Shown in pieces: positions 9,770 to 16,797 of a DNA stretch of 17,661 nt. The notes under the pieces are model-generated. The model did no database searches and was not told the origin of the DNA. It saw only the letters and a program-made list of their open reading frames with translations. A program made the translations under genes and the position numbers. Every line of letters starts with the position of its first letter. Within the stretch, counting starts at the first letter, position 1. The DNA lies in assembly GCA_028067895.1 (NCBI GenBank), contig JAPTUI010000388.1, forward strand, positions 1-17,661, written 5' to 3'. This DNA comes from Pseudomonadota bacterium. Lineage in GTDB: Bacteria > Pseudomonadota > Gammaproteobacteria > Steroidobacterales > Steroidobacteraceae.

Positions 9770-10039
9770 GCAGCGCGGGGGGGCGATCCGATTCAGCGGT
9801 ACGTGCCTGCACACGCAGCGCCACCGCAGTCGCCGGCCACGTGCACTGCACTGTCGGGCACCGCGGCGACATCCGCCATCCGTAGAGCCCGCAGCGAGCG
9901 CCTGGCGGGCCGACCGACTCGAGGGGGCGTACGGCCGGAACGGAGCGGCTTAGGGATTTCCCTCACTGTCGGCGCACCCCGACTGGGCGTATCAGATGCC
10001 GGCATAGCGCAGGCGCGCGGCGCTCAGGAGCGGACCGCC
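9770..10039. other. Divergent intergenic region, kinase-like / nitroreductase
   Basis: About 270 bases without a gene. Seen in it: a perfect 10-base palindrome ATGCCGGCAT at 9996-10005, a short dyad AGGGATTTCCCT near 9953-9964, and a TATCAG box at 9990-9995 without a convincing -35. AGGAG at 10026-10030 is the ribosome site of the nitroreductase. No FNR/ANR-type TTGAT-N4-ATCAA site is visible. Promoters of both divergent genes must lie here, but I cannot place them. Confidence 0.45.
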
Positions 10040-10693
10040 ATGAACCCAACTCTTCGTGCAGCCTCTCAGCCAGAACTGTCTCTTGCGGCACGCCCCAAAC
10101 GCAGCCGAGCGCGCGAAGGTCTGCTGGCCTTGCCACCGCCCCGGGTCCGCGGCGGGATGCCATTGTATTCGGCGCTCGCGCAGCGACGCTCGACCCGTGA
10201 GTTCTGCGACCGTCCGCTCACCCCCCAAGTGCTTTCCACCCTGCTGTGGGCCGCCCATGGCGTCAATCGCGACAGCGGCGAGCGTACGGCGCCGTACTGG
10301 CGTCACGTGATGGTCATCGACGTCTATGTTGCGATGGCGGATGGCGTATGGTTATTCGAGCCGCAGGGCCGCACGCTCATCGCACACTTGCCGAACGATA
10401 TTCGCGCCGCGACGGGTACTCAGGAGTTTGCCGGGACAGCGCCGCTCGATCTGATCTACGTCGCGCACGGCGAGCGGATGAGCGGTCTGTCGCTCGTCGA
10501 GCGTCGCCTGTATGCGTCGGTGGACGCTGCATTCATCGGGCAGAACGTGTATCTGTGCTGTGCCGCCGAGGGGCTCGGTACGGTGTTCCGCGGCGCGATC
10601 GACTATCGGGCACTGACCCGTGCGCTGCAGCTGCCGCGCGAGCAGTTCGTCACGTTCGCGCAGACGGTCGGTTATCCTCGGGAAGGAACCTGA
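10040..10693 (+). CDS. SagB/ThcOx-type nitroreductase family protein
   Basis: A 217-residue FMN-dependent nitroreductase-fold protein of the SagB/ThcOx-like branch. Residues 41-55 (PLYSALAQRRSTREF) give the family's flavin-phosphate contact RRSxREF. LLWAAHGVNR (68-77) and the block around RTAPYWRH are typical, as are IYVAHGERMSG, DAAFIGQNVYLCCAAEGLG and the ending FAQTVGYPR. The physiological substrate is unknown; relatives reduce nitro compounds, quinones or flavins, or oxidise azolines in peptide maturation. No azoline-peptide genes (cyclodehydratase or precursor) are nearby, so peptide modification is unlikely. I chose the ATG at 10040 because AGGAG precedes it by nine bases; the open frame extends further upstream but without family similarity. 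About the first 30 residues are a basic leader, not a clear signal peptide. Confidence 0.88.
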   Translation: MNPTLRAASQPELSLAARPKRSRAREGLLALPPPRVRGGMPLYSALAQRRSTREFCDRPLTPQVLSTLLWAAHGVNRDSGERTAPYWRHVMVIDVYVAMADGVWLFEPQGRTLIAHLPNDIRAATGTQEFAGTAPLDLIYVAHGERMSGLSLVERRLYASVDAAFIGQNVYLCCAAEGLGTVFRGAIDYRALTRALQLPREQFVTFAQTVGYPREGT

Positions 10694-10776
10694 GATGAGC
10701 GAGCCGGGTGCGGCTCCCGACCGCCATCTGACATCCTTCCCGTGGTAGCGTGGCCCCACTGGGGCAGGTCACGGTT

Positions 10777-11328
10777 TCAGGTGACACCCGCAGGATCGCT
10801 GGCGAGTCGCGCATACATTTTGAAATTTCCAGGTGCACCGCGCACCTGACGGTAGGCGCGCAGCAGACCCTCGAACGCGAAGCCACACTTGAGCAGCACG
10901 CGCTCGGAGCGCACATTCGTCTCCAACACCGTGGCCTGCAGCCGCTGCAAACCGAGTGTTGCGTACGACCAGGCCGTGACGGCGCCGCAGACCGCAGTGG
11001 CGATTCCGCGGCCCCAGTACGGGCGCGCGAGATCGTAGGCGAGTTCGGCGCTGCGGTGCTCGAGCGAGATCGTATGCAAGCCGATCGTCCCGAGCAGGCG
11101 GCCCAATCGCTCATCGATGATGGCGAAGCGCAGCGGGGCGGCCGGGTCTTGCGATCGGTAGCGGCGCAGAAGTGCCACGAGCGATTCGAGTCCGTGCAGA
11201 TTCCAACTCGTGTGTTCGATGACCGAGGGGTCCGACAGATACGCATGCCAGTCCGGAAGGTCCTCGTCCACGAGTCCCCGCAGCGCGATGCCCGGAAGTG
11301 GGCATCGCGGCGGGTCATGGACGATCAC
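10777..11328 (-). CDS. GNAT family N-acetyltransferase (RimJ/RimL-like)
   Basis: The 183-residue product has the GNAT order: an N-terminal acceptor part (IALRGLVDEDLPDWHAYLSD), then LGTIGLHTISLEHRSAELAYDL, then the acetyl-CoA pyrophosphate motif RPYWGRGIATAV (residues 102-113, Q/RxxGxG type). Next comes LQRLQATVLETNVRSERVLLKCGF (residues 127-150), the usual motif B where asparagine and the lysine-cysteine-glycine-phenylalanine run are conserved. This resembles the RimJ/RimL ribosomal-protein acetyltransferases, but the family also modifies small molecules and antibiotics, so the acceptor cannot be named. The GTG at 11328 is the best start for the full N-terminal domain; the ribosome site is weak. 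It lies 33 bases after the glsB-like gene on the same strand and may be co-transcribed with it. Confidence 0.87.
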   Translation of the reverse strand: MIVHDPPRCPLPGIALRGLVDEDLPDWHAYLSDPSVIEHTSWNLHGLESLVALLRRYRSQDPAAPLRFAIIDERLGRLLGTIGLHTISLEHRSAELAYDLARPYWGRGIATAVCGAVTAWSYATLGLQRLQATVLETNVRSERVLLKCGFAFEGLLRAYRQVRGAPGNFKMYARLASDPAGVT

Positions 11329-11361
11329 GGTCGGCTACGCGGCGGCGAGTCGCAGGTCCGC

Positions 11362-11607
11362 TCAGGCCTTCTTCAGCAGCCGCGTGATCCAGACCAGGAT
11401 GGGGCGCCCGATGAACGCGACGATGATCGAGCCGATCAGGCTGCCACCGTGCCAGATGCCCAGTACACCAAACAGCCATCCGCCGAGCAGGCCGCCGAGG
11501 ATCCCGAGCACGATGTCCATCAGGACCCCGTAGCCGCCCCCTTTCATGACTTTACCGGCGCCCCAGCCGGCGATCAGACCGACAATCAACCAGGTGATGA
11601 TGCCCAT
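11362..11607 (-). CDS. GlsB/YeaQ/YmgE family stress-associated membrane protein
   Basis: A small 81-residue protein, almost all membrane helix and glycine-rich, of the 'transglycosylase-associated' family: MGIITWLIVGLIAGWGAGKV at the start, MDIVLGILGGLLGGWLFG in the middle, and a third helix ending in a basic tail RLLKKA. The family is often induced by acid, osmotic or general stress (E. coli YeaQ and YmgE), and its biochemical role is unknown. The ATG at 11607 is chosen because AGGGGA lies just upstream (11612-11617) and because the family always starts at MGI-type residues; the longer open frame upstream is not family-like. It has its own promoter about 100 bases upstream. Confidence 0.92.
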   Translation of the reverse strand: MGIITWLIVGLIAGWGAGKVMKGGGYGVLMDIVLGILGGLLGGWLFGVLGIWHGGSLIGSIIVAFIGRPILVWITRLLKKA

Positions 11608-11654
11608 GCTGTCCCCTGTAGAGCGCGAGCTCTGTGTTCGTTGGATTGCCGGAG

Positions 11655-11666
11655 CCGCCCGGGCGG
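11655..11666. repeat. Perfect 12-base palindrome in the glsB-like leader
   Basis: CCGCCCGGGCGG reads the same on both strands. It lies between the predicted promoter and the start codon of the glsB-like gene, so it would form part of the untranslated leader. It may be a small RNA hairpin or a protein site; in DNA this GC-rich it may also be chance. Confidence 0.35.
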
Positions 11667-11712
11667 CCGTTGATCCGGCGGGCCGATCGTTCTTTATCCG
11701 CGAGCCGATTCG

Positions 11713-11741
11713 ATGATACGCCGCGCCGCGGACCCTCACAA
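11713..11741 (-). promoter_or_regulatory. Sigma70-like promoter for the glsB-like gene
   Basis: On the minus strand TTGTGA (plus 11736-11741, four of six matches to -35) is followed after exactly 17 bases by TATCAT (plus 11713-11718, five of six to -10). Transcription would start near 11706 and give a leader of about 100 bases before the ATG at 11607. The box pair stands out in a very GC-rich gap between the end of modBC and this gene. It suggests the glsB-like and GNAT genes form a unit separate from the mod genes. Confidence 0.5.
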
Positions 11742-11786
11742 CGCGCGGGGCCGAATGTCGCGCGCCGGCGTCGTTGGCCGCAGGCG

Positions 11787-13610
11787 TCACTCGAGCGGCC
11801 AGACCTGGATCCGCTCGGCGTCCAGATCGAACCGGCAGGGTTGTCCCGCCGGCAGATCGGCGGCGCACGCCGCGCCGATCAGCGCATCCCCGAATCGGAT
11901 CAGCGCTCGGGGCATTGGTCCATCCGTACGGCGCTCGACGATACCGCCGTAACGGCCGCTCTCGTGCAGCCAGACGCGGTCGGCCGGCACGCTCCAGCCG
12001 ACCCGTCCGGCGGGCAGCGCCGCGCCGGGAACCACGAGCGTCGTGGCGCGCCCGAGGGCGAGCTCGTGTGTTCCTGCACTGAGGGCAGTGTTGACGTCCT
12101 CAGCGCCGAGCAGACGGGCGGCCAGCTCATTGACCGGACGACGGAGCACCTCGGCCGCCGGACCGCTCTGCAGCGGGCGGCCCTCGGCCAACACCAGGAT
12201 GTCATCGGCGAGCAGCAGCGCCTCGCCCGGATCGTGGGTCACGAGCAGCGTGACCACCGGCAGTTCCGCCTGCAGCGCACGTAACTCGCGACGCAGCGCT
12301 GCGCGCAGCGGCGCATCCAGCGCGGAGAACGGCTCATCGAGCAGCAGCAGCTCGGTGGGCCGCACCAGCGCACGGGCGAGCGCGACGCGCTGTTGCTGAC
12401 CCAGGGACAGCTCCGCGGGCCGACGATGCTCGAGCGCGCCGAGTCCGAGCCGCTCGAGCCAGCGGGCCGCGAGTGCCGGGTCGGCGCCGGCCGGGAAGGC
12501 GAGTTGACCCTGCACGTCCAGGTGCGGAAAGAGCGCATAACTCTGTGGCACGTAGCCGATGCGCCGCGCCTCGGGCGGCAATGCGCTCAACTCGCGCGTG
12601 CCGATGTGCGTCGTGCCGTGCGGACAGCGCTCCAGGCCCGCGATCAATTTCAGTGTCAGTGATTTGCCCGAGCCGGACGGCCCGAGGATCGCGAGCCGGC
12701 GTGCCGTGCTCTGCCAGTGCACCGCGAGCGAGAAGCCGCGCAGAGATTTTTCGAACGAGAACGACAGACCGCCCGGAGCGGGCGGCAGTGCGGGCGCGGC
12801 GCTCGGCGCGGTACTCACCGCTCGGCGCGGCGTGATCGGCGCCCGAGCGCGGACCGCGCGCCGGGTACCGGCGAGGGTGCTCAGGGCCATCACTCCCAGC
12901 GCCAGCACGAGCGCCGGCAGCAACACCGGCAGCATCGCGGGCAGACCCTGCTCGCCGAATGCCACGTAGGTGTACACCGGCAGCGAGTAGGGATGGTAGG
13001 CGACCATCACCGTGGCCCCGAACTCTCCGAACGCACGCAGCCATGCGAGCAGCAGACCGGCGAGCAGCGCCGCTCGTGTCGTCGGCAACGTCGCGCGCAG
13101 GAACACCGCGAGCCGGCCGCGGCCGAGCGTCGCGGCGACATCCTCGATCGCCGGATCCATCGCGGCAAATGCCGAACGCGCCGCGATGATGACGAACGGT
13201 GCGGACACGAAGGTTTCGGCGAGCACGATGCCGGCGAAGGAGTCCGTGAGCGCACCGTGGGCGAGCCGTCCGAGCGGACCGTGGTAGCCGAGCAGGAACA
13301 GCAGCAGCACGCCGCTGGCGAGCGGGGGCAATGCCAGGGGCAACTGCACGAGCAGACCGAGCACACTCATGGCGCGGCCGCGCACGCGCGCGAGCAGCCA
13401 GCCGAGCGGGATACCACACAGCGCCGTCAGCGCCGTTGCGAGGCTCGCGCTGGCGAGCGATACGGCGCAGGCATGCGCCAGTGCGCCGTAATCGACGCTG
13501 CTCCAGTGCGTCGCGGCCGCCGCCTGCACGCCGGCCAGCAGCGGGGCGAGCAGATACATCGCCAGCAGTGCGGCGAGCCAGGGCAGAGGCGAGGCGAGCG
13601 ATCGCGACAC
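11787..13610 (-). CDS. modBC: Molybdate/tungstate ABC transporter, permease-ATPase fusion (ModB-ModC)
   Basis: One 607-residue protein joins the two cytoplasm-side parts of a molybdate-type importer. Residues 1-250 are a ModB-type permease with about six helices; the EAA loop that docks the ATPase lies at about 157-175 (EDVAATLGRGRLAVFLRAT) and is followed by AFGEFGATVMV. A poorly conserved Ala/Pro linker (about 250-280) leads to the ATPase. Its motifs are Walker A GPSGSGKS (310-317), Q-loop Q356, signature LSLGQQQ (401-407), Walker B LLLLDE (421-426) and H-loop H459. The last ~100 residues resemble a TOBE-like oxyanion-binding domain. All ATPase motifs look intact. The GTG start is limited by a stop a few codons upstream. 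The binding-protein gene ends 62 bases upstream, so the pair forms an operon. Substrate could be molybdate or tungstate. Confidence 0.9.
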   Translation of the reverse strand: MSRSLASPLPWLAALLAMYLLAPLLAGVQAAAATHWSSVDYGALAHACAVSLASASLATALTALCGIPLGWLLARVRGRAMSVLGLLVQLPLALPPLASGVLLLFLLGYHGPLGRLAHGALTDSFAGIVLAETFVSAPFVIIAARSAFAAMDPAIEDVAATLGRGRLAVFLRATLPTTRAALLAGLLLAWLRAFGEFGATVMVAYHPYSLPVYTYVAFGEQGLPAMLPVLLPALVLALGVMALSTLAGTRRAVRARAPITPRRAVSTAPSAAPALPPAPGGLSFSFEKSLRGFSLAVHWQSTARRLAILGPSGSGKSLTLKLIAGLERCPHGTTHIGTRELSALPPEARRIGYVPQSYALFPHLDVQGQLAFPAGADPALAARWLERLGLGALEHRRPAELSLGQQQRVALARALVRPTELLLLDEPFSALDAPLRAALRRELRALQAELPVVTLLVTHDPGEALLLADDILVLAEGRPLQSGPAAEVLRRPVNELAARLLGAEDVNTALSAGTHELALGRATTLVVPGAALPAGRVGWSVPADRVWLHESGRYGGIVERRTDGPMPRALIRFGDALIGAACAADLPAGQPCRFDLDAERIQVWPLE

Positions 13611-13672
13611 GGGGCGCGCCTAGGCGGGCGGACGCGTCGGCCCGCGGGCGCCAGCCCCCGGGCGCGTGTGGC

Positions 13673-14629
13673 TCATCGCGGTGCGCCGTCGTGCAGCAGC
13701 CGGCGCAGCGGGCCGGGCAGCGTCCGCTCATCGCCGCTCGCGACGGGTGCGAACACTCTCAGGCCGTGTGCCCGCATCAGCTTGCGGCCGACGGGGCCGA
13801 GCAGAAACTCGATGAAGGCCACCCCGGCGCGCCGATGCGGGGCGTCCCTGACCAGAGCGACCGTATAGAGGGCCTCAGGGGTAAGTTTGGGCGGCAGGCG
13901 GACCGAGGGAATCCCGGCCGCGGCGGTCTCGGTCGAGTAGAAGAACCCGGCATCGAGCTGCCCGGACTGCAGCCGCCCGAGCAGCGTCTCCTCGGGCAGC
14001 ACTTGGGCGGGATTCTCCGCCGCGCCGAGCACGCGGTGCGCCAGTCCCGGCAGGTGATATCGAACCGCTGCGCGGCGCAGCAGACGCACGGTGAGCGCCC
14101 CCTTCGGGTCGAGTTTCGGGTCGGTGCGGCCCAGGCGCAGGCCCGGCTGCTGCAGGACCTGGTACCACGGCCGCGAGCGCCACAGCGGCGCGAAGCGGCT
14201 CTGCGGGTTGTAGCCGATCACCAGCGGTGAGCGGGCGAAGGTGAGGTAGGCGCTGATCCAGCGGCCGTTGCGCCGCCCCATCAGGCGAGCGTTGATCGCC
14301 GGCGCGGCGCTGATGAACACGTCGGCACGGCGCAGCCGTGCGGCGATCTCGTTGGCCAGCAGCTTCGAGCCGCCGGCAAAGCCACGGAAGCGATCGCCGC
14401 TCGCCTGATCGAAGGCCGGACCGATCGCCTGCTCCATGAGATTCACCAGCGAACCGGCGTACAGCACGTTGACGTCCGTACCGGCGCGGGCGGGTGCGGC
14501 CGCGCTGAGAATTGCACCGAGCAGCGCGGCCGCCGCGCCGAGTGCCGCGGCTCGCGCACGCGGTGCGCGCTCTGGCGTCGGGCGGGTGCTCCCACGTCGC
14601 CGGGCGCGCTGTGCGAGGGTGAGGTTCAT
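13673..14629 (-). CDS. Periplasmic molybdate/tungstate-binding protein (ModA/WtpA family)
   Basis: The solute-binding part of the importer. The 318 residues start with a long basic leader (about 25 residues) and a hydrophobic core ending near APARA-GTD (cleavage about residue 49). The mature part begins VNVLYAGSLVNLMEQ, the oxyanion-binding start of the family, then FAGGSKLLANEI and RADVFISAAPAINARLM. The blocks PLVIGYNPQSRF, GRTDPKLDPKGALTV and PAQVLPEETLLGRLQSGQLDAGFFYSTE look closer to the WtpA (tungstate/molybdate) branch than to E. coli ModA. The ATG at 14629 has AGGA six bases upstream. The fused permease-ATPase follows in the same direction. Selectivity for molybdate over tungstate cannot be decided from sequence. 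Confidence 0.88.
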   Translation of the reverse strand: MNLTLAQRARRRGSTRPTPERAPRARAAALGAAAALLGAILSAAAPARAGTDVNVLYAGSLVNLMEQAIGPAFDQASGDRFRGFAGGSKLLANEIAARLRRADVFISAAPAINARLMGRRNGRWISAYLTFARSPLVIGYNPQSRFAPLWRSRPWYQVLQQPGLRLGRTDPKLDPKGALTVRLLRRAAVRYHLPGLAHRVLGAAENPAQVLPEETLLGRLQSGQLDAGFFYSTETAAAGIPSVRLPPKLTPEALYTVALVRDAPHRRAGVAFIEFLLGPVGRKLMRAHGLRVFAPVASGDERTLPGPLRRLLHDGAPR

Positions 14630-14666
14630 GGAAGGATCCTACCGCCTCTGCAGCGTAACCGTCCGC

Positions 14667-15644
14667 TCAGCGGAACCGGTCGGTGGCGCTCACCAACTCG
14701 TGCAGGTTGCCGCGCTCGAACGCGGAGTGTCCGGCATCCGGCACGATGCGCAGGTCCGCCTCCGGCCAGGCCCGATGCAGGTCCCAGGCGCTGCGCATCG
14801 GACAGACCACGTCGTAGCGGCCCTGGACGATCACCGCCGGGATGTGCCGAATGCGGCCGATGTCCTCGAGCAGCTGCGCATCGCTGCGAAAGAAACCGCC
14901 GTTGACGAAATAATGGCACTCGATGCGGGCGAACGCCTCGGCGTAGGCGCCTGCGGCAAATTTGGCGACGTACTGCTCCGAGGTGCGCAAATAACTCGTC
15001 GCGCCCTCCCATCCCGACCATGCTTGCGCGGCGCGGGCGCGCTCGGTGCGGTCCTCGCTCGTGAGGCGGGCGTAGTAGGCGCGTATCAGATCGGCGCGTT
15101 CGGCCGGCGGGATCGGTTCGAGATACTGCTCCCACAGGTCTGGGAACAGGGCCGCAGCGCCGCCGCTGTTCTGGTAGAACCACTCCAGTTCCCAGCGGCG
15201 CAGCATGAAAATGCCGCGTAGCACCAGCTCGGTGACGCGCCCCGGGTGCGCCTGCGCGTAGGCGAGCGCCAGCGTCGAGCCCCAGGAGCCGCCGAACACC
15301 AGCCAGCGCTCGATGCCGAGGTGCTCGCGCAGCCGCTCGATGTCCGCGACCAGATCCCACGTGGTGTTCTGGCGCAGCTCCGCGTGCGGCCGGCTCTTGC
15401 CGCAGCCGCGCTGATCGAACAGTACGATGCGATAGCGCGTCGGGTCGAAAAATCGGCGCATTTTCGGGTCGGTGCCGCCGCCGGGGCCGCCGTGCAGGAA
15501 CACGGCAGGCTTGCCCTGTGGGTTGCCGCTTTCCTCGAAGTAGATCTCGTGCAGGTCCGAGACGCGCAGCCGGCCGGTGCGGTAGGCCTTCAGGGGCGGG
15601 TACAGCCGACGGCGCGCGCCGTCGGGTCGTTGAGCACTCGTCAT
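14667..15644 (-). CDS. pip: Proline iminopeptidase
   Basis: A cytoplasmic alpha/beta-hydrolase peptidase (family S33) that removes N-terminal proline from peptides. The 325 residues fit the family length of about 315. Visible: YPPLKAYRTGRLRVSDLHEIYFEESGNP at the start (residues 15-42, the family's YPxxxP region), the oxyanion segment HGGPGGGTDPKMRRFFDP, FDQRGCGKSRPH, and the nucleophile elbow GGSWGS with S120. The catalytic acid and base are D278 in GRYDVVCP and H306 in DAGHSAFE. I start at the ATG 15644; an upstream GTG-type extension of 13 residues (from 15683) would cross the likely promoter. It is divergent from holA and lies 37 bases upstream of the ModA/WtpA gene on the same strand, so it may be read into the mod operon. 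Confidence 0.94.
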   Translation of the reverse strand: MTSAQRPDGARRRLYPPLKAYRTGRLRVSDLHEIYFEESGNPQGKPAVFLHGGPGGGTDPKMRRFFDPTRYRIVLFDQRGCGKSRPHAELRQNTTWDLVADIERLREHLGIERWLVFGGSWGSTLALAYAQAHPGRVTELVLRGIFMLRRWELEWFYQNSGGAAALFPDLWEQYLEPIPPAERADLIRAYYARLTSEDRTERARAAQAWSGWEGATSYLRTSEQYVAKFAAGAYAEAFARIECHYFVNGGFFRSDAQLLEDIGRIRHIPAVIVQGRYDVVCPMRSAWDLHRAWPEADLRIVPDAGHSAFERGNLHELVSATDRFR

Positions 15645-15653
15645 GGTGCTTTC

Positions 15654-15683
15654 AGCGTAGCAGATCGGCGCGGACAGGCCCAA
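15654..15683 (-). promoter_or_regulatory. pip: Possible promoter of pip
   Basis: On the minus strand TTGGGC (plus 15678-15683) and TACGCT (plus 15654-15659) are 18 bases apart. Each matches the consensus only in part, and the -10 box lies only about ten bases before the ATG, giving a very short leader. It is plausible because pip and holA diverge here, but weak. Confidence 0.28.
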
Positions 15684-15693
15684 GAATGCCCGG

Positions 15694-15720
15694 TTGCGCC
15701 GGCTCTGCCCCGGTTATAAT
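15694..15720 (+). promoter_or_regulatory. holA: Sigma70-like promoter of holA
   Basis: A perfect TATAAT lies at 15715-15720, notable in DNA this GC-rich. TTGCGC at 15694-15699 could be the -35 box, but the spacer is only 15 bases, shorter than ideal. Transcription from about 15727 would leave a leader of about 24 bases before the TTG at 15751. The site lets holA-nadD-rsfS run as their own operon, independent of lptE. Confidence 0.58.
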
Positions 15721-15750
15721 CGCTGTTCCTGCCGTCCGCGACGCTCCCGC

Positions 15751-16752
15751 TTGAAACTCACCCCTGACAGCCTCGAGGCCCACCTCGCGCAAAAGGTGCT
15801 GCCGGCGTACCTGATCTCCGGCGACGAGCCGCTGCTTGCCGCAGAGGCCGCCGATGCCGTGCGCGCACGCGCGCGGGCCGTGGGTTTCACCGAGCGCGAG
15901 GTGCATTTCGTCGAGCGCGCCGCGGACTGGGAGGGCGTGCGCGCCTCGGCGGGCGCGCTGTCGCTGTTCGGTTCGCGCCGGGTACTCGAGGTGCGGCTCT
16001 CGAGCGGGCGTCCGGGCGCGGCCGCAGGGGCGGTGCTGGTGACGCTGCTTGAGCGAGCCGATCCTGACACGGTGCTGCTGATCCTCGCGCCGCGGCTCGA
16101 CCGCGATGCCCAGTCGGCCAAATGGGTCCAAGCGGTCGAGCAGCACGGTGCGTGGGTGCCGGTTTGGCCGGTGGAGGCGGGCAAGTTCATTCCCTGGCTG
16201 CGTGCCCGCAGCCGGCGGCTCGGCCTCTCGCTCGATGCGCAGGCGCTCGAGCTGCTCGCCGCGCGCACCGAAGGCAACCTCCTCGCCGCACACCAGGAGC
16301 TCGAGAAGCTCCAGCTGCTCGGGTCCGGGACCGGCGCCGCCGGGGCACTCGAGGCGCTCGCCGACAGCGCTCGCTTCGATGTGTTCCGGCTGTCCGAGGC
16401 GGCGCTCGCCGGGGACCCCGGCCGCTCGCTGCGCGTGCTCGCTGGACTGCGTGCCGAGGGCACTGAGCCGACGCTCGTGCTCTGGGCCCTGACCAAGGCG
16501 TTGCGCGATCTGGCCGGGGCGCTGAAGCGCCCGGGCGGCGGGCGCGGCTGGCAGCGGCCCTCTGCTGCGCTCGATGCGGCGGTGCGCCGCGCCGGGCGGC
16601 TCTCGCTGCGGGCGCTGATCGTGCGCGCCGCGCGCGCCGACCGCATGATCAAGGGACGGCTGCGCGGGGACCCCTGGGACGAGATGGCGCTGCTTGCGGC
16701 CGACCTGTGTGCGCGGCCGGCCGTGTCGGCGCCGCGATCCATGTTCAAATAG
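15751..16752 (+). CDS. holA: DNA polymerase III, delta subunit
   Basis: The delta subunit of the clamp loader, which opens the sliding clamp on DNA. The 333 residues are close to E. coli HolA (343). The start MKLTPDSLEAHLAQKVLPAYLISGDEPLL follows the E. coli pattern (LxxxLxxxLxxAYLLxGxDPLL), including the position of the clamp-contact end. SLFGSRRVLEVRL, EGNLLAAHQELEKLQLL, DSARFDVFRLSEAALAGD and LRVLAGLRAEGTEPTLVLWAL are recognisable blocks. The TTG at 15751 is chosen because it lies just downstream of the TATAAT box and begins the conserved helix; it has no clear ribosome site, so expression may be weak or rely on the short leader. In E. coli this gene follows lptE directly; here it follows a divergent promoter. 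Confidence 0.93.
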   Translation: MKLTPDSLEAHLAQKVLPAYLISGDEPLLAAEAADAVRARARAVGFTEREVHFVERAADWEGVRASAGALSLFGSRRVLEVRLSSGRPGAAAGAVLVTLLERADPDTVLLILAPRLDRDAQSAKWVQAVEQHGAWVPVWPVEAGKFIPWLRARSRRLGLSLDAQALELLAARTEGNLLAAHQELEKLQLLGSGTGAAGALEALADSARFDVFRLSEAALAGDPGRSLRVLAGLRAEGTEPTLVLWALTKALRDLAGALKRPGGGRGWQRPSAALDAAVRRAGRLSLRALIVRAARADRMIKGRLRGDPWDEMALLAADLCARPAVSAPRSMFK

Positions 16753-16797
16753 CGCCCGAAGGGCTGTGCGCCGCGCACGGCCGAGTGCACGGAAATC

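Noticed and set aside
9996..10005. ATGCCGGCAT palindrome as an operator
   Set aside because: A single ten-base palindrome with no known match and no second copy near the promoter; recorded only as part of the intergenic entry.
10040..10693. SagB-type protein as part of a peptide-modification cluster
   Set aside because: No cyclodehydratase, precursor peptide or transporter for peptides is nearby; the neighbours are unrelated.
10700..10715. GAGCCG-GGTG-CGGCTC hairpin as terminator of the nitroreductase gene
   Set aside because: Only a six-base stem and no T-run follows; such dyads are common in DNA of this composition.
10695..10748. 17-codon open frame after the nitroreductase gene
   Set aside because: Too short, no ribosome site of note, no similarity; probably chance.
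12334..13731. 465-codon open frame in another minus-strand frame of modBC
   Set aside because: The modBC frame has all transporter motifs; this one is low-complexity Ala/Arg without any.
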